Source of the DNA: Kitasatospora phosalacinea
GTDB lineage: Bacteria > Actinomycetota > Actinomycetes > Streptomycetales > Streptomycetaceae
Assembly: GCF_030268885.1 (NCBI RefSeq)
Contig: NZ_BSSA01000031.1
Location: 38,057 to 102,056 of the forward strand
Direction: 5' to 3'
DNA: 64,000 nucleotides
The notes beneath the pieces are model-generated. The model saw nothing but the letters and a program-made list of their open reading frames with translations, made no database searches and was not told where the DNA came from. How positions within the stretch are numbered: position 1 is the first letter of the stretch; each line of letters starts with the position of its first letter. This document shows positions 58,895-64,000 of the stretch, in pieces. The translations under genes were made by a program, and so were the position numbers.

Positions 58895-60490
58895 CTACGG
58901 CCGCTGGGTCAGCAGGTGGGCGCGGTAGCCCTCGCCGAAGGTGGACGTCGGGGTGCCGTTCCAGTCGGTGACCAGCACGTTGCCGCCGCTGCTGCACCCG
59001 CCCCAGGGGTTCCACGTCCAGGCGCTGTAGCCGACCCCGTGCGCGTCGGCCCAGGCCATCACCTGGTCGATGTAGTCGTGGGCGCAGGTCTTCTGGCCGA
59101 TCTCACCGGCCTGGACCGGGACCTTCGCCGCGACCGCACCGATCGTGCTGTCCCAGCAGGAGGCGGTGACGCAGCCGTTCCAGCTGTACGAGTGCCACGA
59201 GGCCATCAGGTTGCCGGTGGGGTCCTTCGGCGCGTAGGCGAGCCACTGGCTGAGGTCGTTGGTCCAGGTCAGGCCGCCGGTCATCACCACGTTGGTGGCG
59301 CCGGTGGCGCGCACCGCGTCGACCAGGCTCTGCATGCCCGCGACCGGGTAGCCGATGCCGGGGCAGCTGCCGCCGTCGCGCAGGCAGGTCCAGGCGGCGG
59401 TGGCGTCGGCCCAGTTGTCGGCGGCGTCCGGGTAGGGCTCGTTGAACAGGTCGAACAGGACGGCGTCGTTCCCCTTGAAGGTCTCGGCGACCTGCTTCCA
59501 GAAGGTGGGGGCGTACTGCAGGTCGGGCATCGGCTTCTGGCAGGTCGCGCCGGTGTCCGGACAGCCCGTGCCGGGGCCGGTGTACTGGCCGTGGCTCCAG
59601 TGCAGGTCGAGGACCACGTTGATGCCGTTGGCGACCAGCAGGTCGGCGTAGTCCTTGACCGCCTTCCGGTACGCGGCGCCGGTGGTCCCGCCCGCCGGGG
59701 TGCCGCTGGTGGTGTCCAGCCAGCACTCCTCGTTCAGCGGGAGCCGCACGGCGTGCACGTTCCAGCCGCGCATCGCGTCGACCGTGGCCTGGTCCGCGGG
59801 GCCGTCCCACACGCCCTTGCCCTGGACGCAGGCGAACTCGCCGCTGGAGCGGTTGACGCCCAGCAGGCGGTACGGGGCGCCCGCGGCGGTGACCAGCCGG
59901 TTGCCGGAGACGTGCAGGGCCGGGGCGGGACCCGCGGGCGGGGTGGTCGGCGGGTCGGTCGGCGGCGGGGTGGTGGGCGGCTGGCTGGTCGGCGGCGGGC
60001 TGGTCGGCGGGGCGGTGGGGCCGGACCCGTCGCACGGGACGCCGTTGACCGTGAAGGCGGTCGGGCCGGCGTTGGCGCCGCTGTAGCCGAAGGTCGCGGC
60101 GGGCGCGACGCTGCCGCCGGACGGGACGGCCGCGTTCCAGGGCAGGCTGGTGACCGTGACGTCCCGGCCGGACTGCGTCCAGCTGCCGTTCCAGCCGGAG
60201 GACAGCGACTGGTTGCCGCCGTACGAGAAGCCGAGCGTCCAACTGGTCCACGCCGTACCGAGGTTGGTGACGGTCACGGTGGCCTGGAACCCGCTGCCCC
60301 AGTCGTTCTGCACCGTGTACACCGCCTTGCAGTGGACCTCGGCGGCCTGGGCGGCCTGCGGCGGGGCGACCAGGGCGGCCGCCGCGAGGGCCAGCGCCCC
60401 GGCGGCGGCCGCGCCGGCGGCGGTGCGGGTGCGAACGCGGGGGCGGCGGGGGTCGGGGTCGGGGTGGGGGACGGGGGGCGTGCGACGCAT
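58895..60490 (-). CDS. Secreted GH5 cellulase with N-terminal CBM2
   Basis: A 531-residue exported enzyme. ATG 60490 has AGGAGG 6 bases upstream; the leader ends near AQAAEVHC. Residues ~50-150 form a CBM2 cellulose-binding module (VHCKAVYTVQNDWGSGFQAT, SGWNGSWTQSGRDVTV). A Pro/Thr linker precedes a GH5 barrel with VLFDLFNEPYPDA (acid Glu) and VPVQAGEIGQKTCAHDY (nucleophile Glu). It hydrolyses beta-1,4-glucan. An upstream LacI gene and a LacI-type operator about 80 bp before the start suggest cellobiose-type induction. Confidence 0.93.
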   Translation of the reverse strand: MRRTPPVPHPDPDPRRPRVRTRTAAGAAAAGALALAAAALVAPPQAAQAAEVHCKAVYTVQNDWGSGFQATVTVTNLGTAWTSWTLGFSYGGNQSLSSGWNGSWTQSGRDVTVTSLPWNAAVPSGGSVAPAATFGYSGANAGPTAFTVNGVPCDGSGPTAPPTSPPPTSQPPTTPPPTDPPTTPPAGPAPALHVSGNRLVTAAGAPYRLLGVNRSSGEFACVQGKGVWDGPADQATVDAMRGWNVHAVRLPLNEECWLDTTSGTPAGGTTGAAYRKAVKDYADLLVANGINVVLDLHWSHGQYTGPGTGCPDTGATCQKPMPDLQYAPTFWKQVAETFKGNDAVLFDLFNEPYPDAADNWADATAAWTCLRDGGSCPGIGYPVAGMQSLVDAVRATGATNVVMTGGLTWTNDLSQWLAYAPKDPTGNLMASWHSYSWNGCVTASCWDSTIGAVAAKVPVQAGEIGQKTCAHDYIDQVMAWADAHGVGYSAWTWNPWGGCSSGGNVLVTDWNGTPTSTFGEGYRAHLLTQRP

Positions 60491-60570
60491 GGAGAACCCT
60501 CCTGAAGGCGCGTCGAATCCGGTGGGGGAATTTCCGCCGGAACGGGGGAACCGGGCGGGCAGTGCGGTGC

Positions 60571-60582
60571 TTATGCGCTTAA
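60571..60582. promoter_or_regulatory. LacI-type operator upstream of the cellulase
   Basis: TTATGCGCTTAA, one mismatch from the palindrome TTAAGCGCTTAA, lies about 80 bp upstream of the cellulase ATG. A related site lies at 61873-61884. Confidence 0.6.
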
Positions 60583-60700
60583 GTGCGCGGCGCAAAGGGG
60601 TGACCCGGCCGGTTTTCCGGAACGTAGGACAGGAATTGACGGACCGTCAACGGAAGGCGGGCGGAGAAGCGGAAACGGCGCGTGGCGGGCCGAAAGTTTC

Positions 60701-61720
60701 TCAGCCCGCCGGGGCCGCCGCGGTGCTGCCGCGGACGGTGAGGACGGGCGTCCGCTCCTGGTGCGAGCGCGCGGGGCGGCCGTCGATCAGCTCCAGCAGC
60801 ACCCGCGCGGTGTGCAGCCCGTACGCCTGGATGTCCCAGGACAGGGCGGTCAGCGCCGGGCGGACCAGGACACACAGCTGCGAGTCGTCCCCGGCCAGGA
60901 CGGACAGCTCGCCGGGCACCGGGATGCCCATCTCCTGGGCGACGTTGAGCGCGGCGACGGCCATCACGTCGTTGTCGTACAGGATCGCGGTCGGCCGGTC
61001 GGGCCGGGACAGCAGGGCCCGGGTCGCCCGCGCGCCCTCCTCGGCGGTGTAGTCGGTCTCCACCACCCGCGGCTCGCCCAGACCGTGCCGGAGCACCGCC
61101 GCGCGGAAGGCCGCCACCCGGACCCGGGTGTGGTCGAGGGCGGGCAGTCCGGCGACCCGGGCGATCCGGCGGTGCCCCAGCGCCACCAGGTAGTCGACCG
61201 AGGAGTCCACCGCCGCGGTGTCGTCGGCCCAGACGGCGCCCAGCGCGCCGTCCCCCCGGGGCCGCCCGGCCAGCACCGCCGGGACGCCCAGCTCCGCGAT
61301 CACCGGGAGCCGGGCGTCCTGCGCGTACAGGTCGGTGACCACCAGGCCGTCCACCCGGCGCTCGGCCCACCACAGGCGGATCGCCTCGACGGCCGCGGCG
61401 TGGTCCTCGACCACCTGCAGCAGCAGCCCGGTCCGCTGCCCGGACAGCTCGCGCTCCAGGCCCGCGATGAACCGCATGAAGAACGGCTCCACGCCCAGGG
61501 TGTCCGCCGGGCGGGCCAGCACCAGGCCCACGCTGTGCGCCCGCGAACCCGACAGCGACCGGGCGGCCAGGCTCGGCCGCCAGCCGAGCCGGTCGGCGAT
61601 CTCCAGGATCCGCCGCCTGGTCTCCTCGGACACCCCCGGGCGGCCGTTGAGCGCGTACGACACCGCGCCGGTGGAGACGCCCGCCCGCTCCGCGATCTCC
61701 CCGATCGTGACCCGTTTCAC
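60701..61720 (-). CDS. LacI-family transcriptional regulator
   Basis: A 339-residue regulator with the LacI N-terminus VKRVTIGEIAERAGVSTGAV through SYALNGRPGVSEETRRRI, then the hinge LAARSLSGSRAHSVGLVLAR and a periplasmic-binding-like ligand domain (LVVTDLYAQD, RPTAILYDNDVMAVAALNVA, LSVLAGDDSQL). No strong ribosome site was seen before GTG 61720. It lies between a cellulase and a divergent esterase. It probably senses a cello- or xylo-oligosaccharide and represses both. Confidence 0.9.
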   Translation of the reverse strand: MKRVTIGEIAERAGVSTGAVSYALNGRPGVSEETRRRILEIADRLGWRPSLAARSLSGSRAHSVGLVLARPADTLGVEPFFMRFIAGLERELSGQRTGLLLQVVEDHAAAVEAIRLWWAERRVDGLVVTDLYAQDARLPVIAELGVPAVLAGRPRGDGALGAVWADDTAAVDSSVDYLVALGHRRIARVAGLPALDHTRVRVAAFRAAVLRHGLGEPRVVETDYTAEEGARATRALLSRPDRPTAILYDNDVMAVAALNVAQEMGIPVPGELSVLAGDDSQLCVLVRPALTALSWDIQAYGLHTARVLLELIDGRPARSHQERTPVLTVRGSTAAAPAG

Positions 61721-61872
61721 CGCTGCGCCGTCACTTCGTCGTCCCCCGGGTGGAGCCGTCCTCGCGGAACCCCTGCCGGGACAGGAATACCACCGATCGC
61801 CGTCCCGCGGAGCGGTTCCCGGGGGCCCGGGCGGCCGGACCGACCGCCGGAACGGCACGGGCACTTCGCGGC

Positions 61873-61884
61873 TTAAGCGGTTGA
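61873..61884. promoter_or_regulatory. LacI-type operator between LacI and the esterase
   Basis: TTAAGCGGTTGA resembles TTAAGCGCTTAA in its left arm, with changes in the right. It lies between the divergent LacI (start 61720) and esterase (start 61950) genes. Confidence 0.5.
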
Positions 61885-61912
61885 GCGCGTTCCCGGGACG
61901 TCCGCCCCGGCA

Positions 61913-61941
61913 TTGGCCCGGGCGCCGGACGGCCCTATTGT
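61913..61941 (+). promoter_or_regulatory. Promoter of the CE7 esterase, probably leaderless
   Basis: TTGGCC (61913-61918), a 17-base spacer and TATTGT (61936-61941) precede the ATG at 61950 by 8 bases, which fits transcription starting at the start codon. No Shine-Dalgarno is visible. Confidence 0.5.
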
Positions 61942-61949
61942 GGGCGGTC

Positions 61950-62915
61950 ATGGCATTCCTCTCCATGGACCTCCCGGAGCTGCGCAAGCACCGGCCCGAA
62001 CGCACCGAACCCGACGACTTCGACGCCTTCTGGGCGGACACCCTGGCCACCGCCAGGGCCGTCCCCGCCCGCCTGGACACCGCACCGGTCGAGACCGGCC
62101 TCAGCACCGTCACCGTCGAGGACGTCACCTTCCCCGGCTACGACGGACAGCCGATCAAGGGCTGGCTGGTGCGCCCCCGCGGCGCCGAGGGGCCGCTGCC
62201 CGCCGTCGTCGAGTACATCGGCTACGGCGGCGGCCGCGGGCTGCCGCACGACCACCTGCGGTGGGCCAGCGCGGGCTACGCGCACCTGGTCATGGACACC
62301 CGCGGGCAGGGCGGCACCTGGGCCACCGGCGACACCCCCGACGACGGGCCCGGCGCGGGCCCGGCCCACCCCGGGTCGATGACCCGCGGCGTCCTCGACC
62401 CGGCCACGTACTACTACCGCAGGCTCTACACCGACGCGGTGCGGGCCGTCGACGCCGTGCGCACCCACCCCGGCATCGACCCGGAGAAGGTCCTGGTGGT
62501 GGGCGGCAGCCAGGGCGGCGGCCTGGCGCTGGCCGTCGCGGGCCTGGTGCCCGACCTGGCCGGGGTGGTCACGGACGTCCCGTTCCTGCAGCACATACGC
62601 CGCGCCACCGAGATCACCGACGCCTTCCCGTACAAGGAGGTCGCCGAGTTCTGCAAGGTCCACCGCGACAAGGTGGAGACCGTCTTCGCGACGCTCGCCT
62701 ACTTCGACGGCCTCAACTTCGCGGCCCGCGCCAGCGCCCCGGCGCTGTACTCGGTCGCGCTGATGGACGAGACCTGCCCGCCGGAGACCGTCTTCGCCTC
62801 CTACCACCACTACCGCGGCCCGAAGGAGATCAGCGTCTACCCCTACAACGGGCACGAGGGCGGCGGCAGCCACCACTTCGCGGTGGCGCTGGCCTTCGCG
62901 GCCTCCGTGCGCTGA
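61950..62915 (+). CDS. CE7-type acetylxylan esterase/cephalosporin-C deacetylase
   Basis: A 321-residue intracellular alpha/beta hydrolase of the AXE1 family. Motifs are RGQGGTWATGDT (the RGQ oxyanion motif), the nucleophile VVGGSQGGGLALA, the Asp in ALMDETCPP and the His in YNGHEGGGSHH. These enzymes form hexamers that deacetylate short xylo-oligosaccharides and, incidentally, cephalosporin C. No signal peptide is present, so it should act on imported sugars. It is divergent from LacI with an operator between, which ties it to the cellulase. Confidence 0.92.
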   Translation: MAFLSMDLPELRKHRPERTEPDDFDAFWADTLATARAVPARLDTAPVETGLSTVTVEDVTFPGYDGQPIKGWLVRPRGAEGPLPAVVEYIGYGGGRGLPHDHLRWASAGYAHLVMDTRGQGGTWATGDTPDDGPGAGPAHPGSMTRGVLDPATYYYRRLYTDAVRAVDAVRTHPGIDPEKVLVVGGSQGGGLALAVAGLVPDLAGVVTDVPFLQHIRRATEITDAFPYKEVAEFCKVHRDKVETVFATLAYFDGLNFAARASAPALYSVALMDETCPPETVFASYHHYRGPKEISVYPYNGHEGGGSHHFAVALAFAASVR

Positions 62916-62969
62916 GCCGGCCGGGGCGGGCGGCGGGCGGGCCGTCCGTTCCGGTGCGGTTGTTCCGGC

Positions 62970-63026
62970 GCGGTCCTGAGGTTCTGCGGTCCTGAGGTTC
63001 TGCGGTTCTGCGGTCGTGCGGTCCTG
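62970..63026. repeat. GCGGTCCTGAGGTTCT-type tandem repeat
   Basis: A 16-bp unit occurs twice, followed by shorter 8-bp GCGGTTCT/GCGGTCGT units, between the esterase and PhzF genes. It lies just upstream of the latter and looks like recent slippage. Confidence 0.65.
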
Positions 63027-63059
63027 GACGGGCCCGCGCCGCTGCCGTACGTTCCGGGG

Positions 63060-63881
63060 ATGCGCATCCGAGTCGTCGACGCCTTCACCGACCGTCCGTT
63101 CTCCGGCAACCCGGCCGGGGTCGTGCTGCTGGACGGCGGCGGCTTCCCCGCGGACCCCTGGCTCCAGCGGGTCGCCGCCGAGGTCAACCTCTCCGAGACG
63201 GCCTTCGCCCACCCGCTGCCGCCCGGCGGCGACGCGGACTGGGCGCTGCGCTGGTTCACGCCCCGTACCGAGGTGGACATGTGCGGGCACGCCACCCTGG
63301 CCACCGCGCACGTCCTGCGGACCACCGGCGCCGCCACCGGGCCGGTGCGCTTCACCGCCCGCTGCGGCGTCCTGACCGCCGAGGCCGAGGAGGACGGCGC
63401 GATCACCCTGGACTTCCCCACCTCCACGCTCACCCCCGTCGCGGCCCCGGCCGCACTGGCCGCGGCCCTGGGCGCCGAACCGGTCGCCGTCCACGACACC
63501 TCCGCCGCCCTCGGCGACCTGCTGGTCGAACTCGCCGACGAGCGGACCGTCCGCGACCTCGCCCCCGACCTCGCCGCGCTGGCCGCCGCCCCGCTCTCCG
63601 CCCGCGGGATCATCGCCACCGCCGCCGCCGACGACCCCGACGGCGCCCACCAGTTCGTCTCGCGCTGCTTCTTCCCCGCCCTCGGCATCGACGAGGACCC
63701 CGTCACCGGCAGCGCCCACACCGCCCTCGCCCCGTACTGGTCGGCCCGCTTCGGGCGCGACGACCTCACCGGCCGTCAGGGCGGCCCGCGCACCGGCACC
63801 GTCCGCACCCGCCTGCGCGGCCCCCGCACCCTGCTCACCGGCCGGGCCGTCACCGTCATCGACGGCGAGCTGCACGCCTGA
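63060..63881 (+). CDS. PhzF-family isomerase/epimerase-like protein
   Basis: A 273-residue protein of the diaminopimelate-epimerase fold. The PhzF pattern includes VVDAFTDRPFSGNPAGVVLL, the catalytic Glu46 in VNLSETAFA, TPRTEVDMCGHATLATAHVL and ALGIDEDPVTGSAHTALAPY. PhzF isomerises dihydrohydroxyanthranilate in phenazine synthesis, but most family members have unknown substrates. No phenazine genes lie nearby. Most of the N-terminal catalytic region is intact. Confidence 0.9.
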   Translation: MRIRVVDAFTDRPFSGNPAGVVLLDGGGFPADPWLQRVAAEVNLSETAFAHPLPPGGDADWALRWFTPRTEVDMCGHATLATAHVLRTTGAATGPVRFTARCGVLTAEAEEDGAITLDFPTSTLTPVAAPAALAAALGAEPVAVHDTSAALGDLLVELADERTVRDLAPDLAALAAAPLSARGIIATAAADDPDGAHQFVSRCFFPALGIDEDPVTGSAHTALAPYWSARFGRDDLTGRQGGPRTGTVRTRLRGPRTLLTGRAVTVIDGELHA

Positions 63882-64000
63882 CAGTGAGGATGTGACGTGG
63901 TGCTGTTGCCGGCGGGTCTGACCCTCCGCCTGACTGACGTTCTGACTGTCCTGTTTGGGATTTGTCGGCCCGCCGGGCATCACCACGCACGCGGCCGGAC
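63882..64000. other. Right-end sequence without a recognised gene
   Basis: After the PhzF stop the last ~120 bases contain TGAC-type repeats (cctgactgacgttctgactg) and no convincing start. A gene may begin past the window. Confidence 0.5.

Noticed and set aside
1..64000. CRISPR array, tRNA, rRNA or insertion sequences
   Set aside because: No spaced palindromic repeats, tRNA-like cloverleaf sequences, rRNA text or transposase motifs were seen in either strand.

Overview
The window is about 64 kb of very GC-rich DNA with GTG and TTG starts, strong purine-rich ribosome sites, Tat and Sec secreted enzymes and dense one- and two-component regulators. This points to a filamentous actinomycete of the Streptomyces/Kitasatospora type, probably a chromosomal arm-like accessory region. 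I saw no rRNA, tRNA, CRISPR array, transposase, phage gene or replication origin.

Left part (1-10.5 kb). After a truncated HxlR regulator lies an unusual block of secreted proteins. Two tandem, translationally coupled paralogs (1097-3189) have long Ser/Thr-rich alternating strands like beta-barrel pore-forming proteins. A HAD phosphatase follows. Three proteins on the minus strand (7297 down to 4033) share an N-terminal beta-sandwich-like module. Two of them carry a Cys-rich tail, but the middle one carries the module of the tandem pair instead. Divergently from these run a small secreted protein and two seven-repeat RCC1-type propeller proteins. The whole looks like one domain-shuffled extracellular system and is my best candidate for something undescribed.

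Middle left (10.6-33.6 kb) is ordinary accessory metabolism: a HAD hydrolase, a YrhB/Imm35-like protein, a UvrA-like ATPase, a secreted alpha-amylase with a duplicated starch-binding domain, an HxlR/NTF2 pair with a clear operator, a receiver-domain protein, a Tat-exported flavin oxidase, a PAF-acetylhydrolase-like esterase, an MFS pump, a LURP-one-like protein, peptidase E, a kinase-aminotransferase fusion with its AsnC regulator and an MHS transporter, and a PHB-depolymerase-like esterase with an FN3 domain.

Middle right (33.6-53.5 kb) is a hypoxia/dormancy island. It resembles the DosR regulon of Mycobacterium: two zinc alcohol dehydrogenases, an Rv1733c-like membrane protein, a CBS-BON protein, three universal stress proteins, an XRE-pyridoxamine oxidase protein, a GAF-GAF histidine kinase (DevS-like), an Acg-like nitroreductase, a SHOCT protein, a DevR-like regulator, a GH65 phosphorylase and a flavodoxin. 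A 14-bp palindrome near GGGCCGnnCGGCCC recurs in its promoters. Inserted into it are a ferric-reductase/histidine-kinase chimeric remnant, a TetR gene, a MATE pump/PadR pair around a 51-bp palindrome, and a RibD-like reductase.

Right part (53.5-64 kb) has a PucR regulator, a DUF389 protein, a NodB-like deacetylase with an altered motif, a lipid acyltransferase, then a polysaccharide locus: a CBM2-GH5 cellulase, a LacI regulator and a CE7-type esterase with two similar LacI-type operators. A PhzF-like isomerase closes the window.
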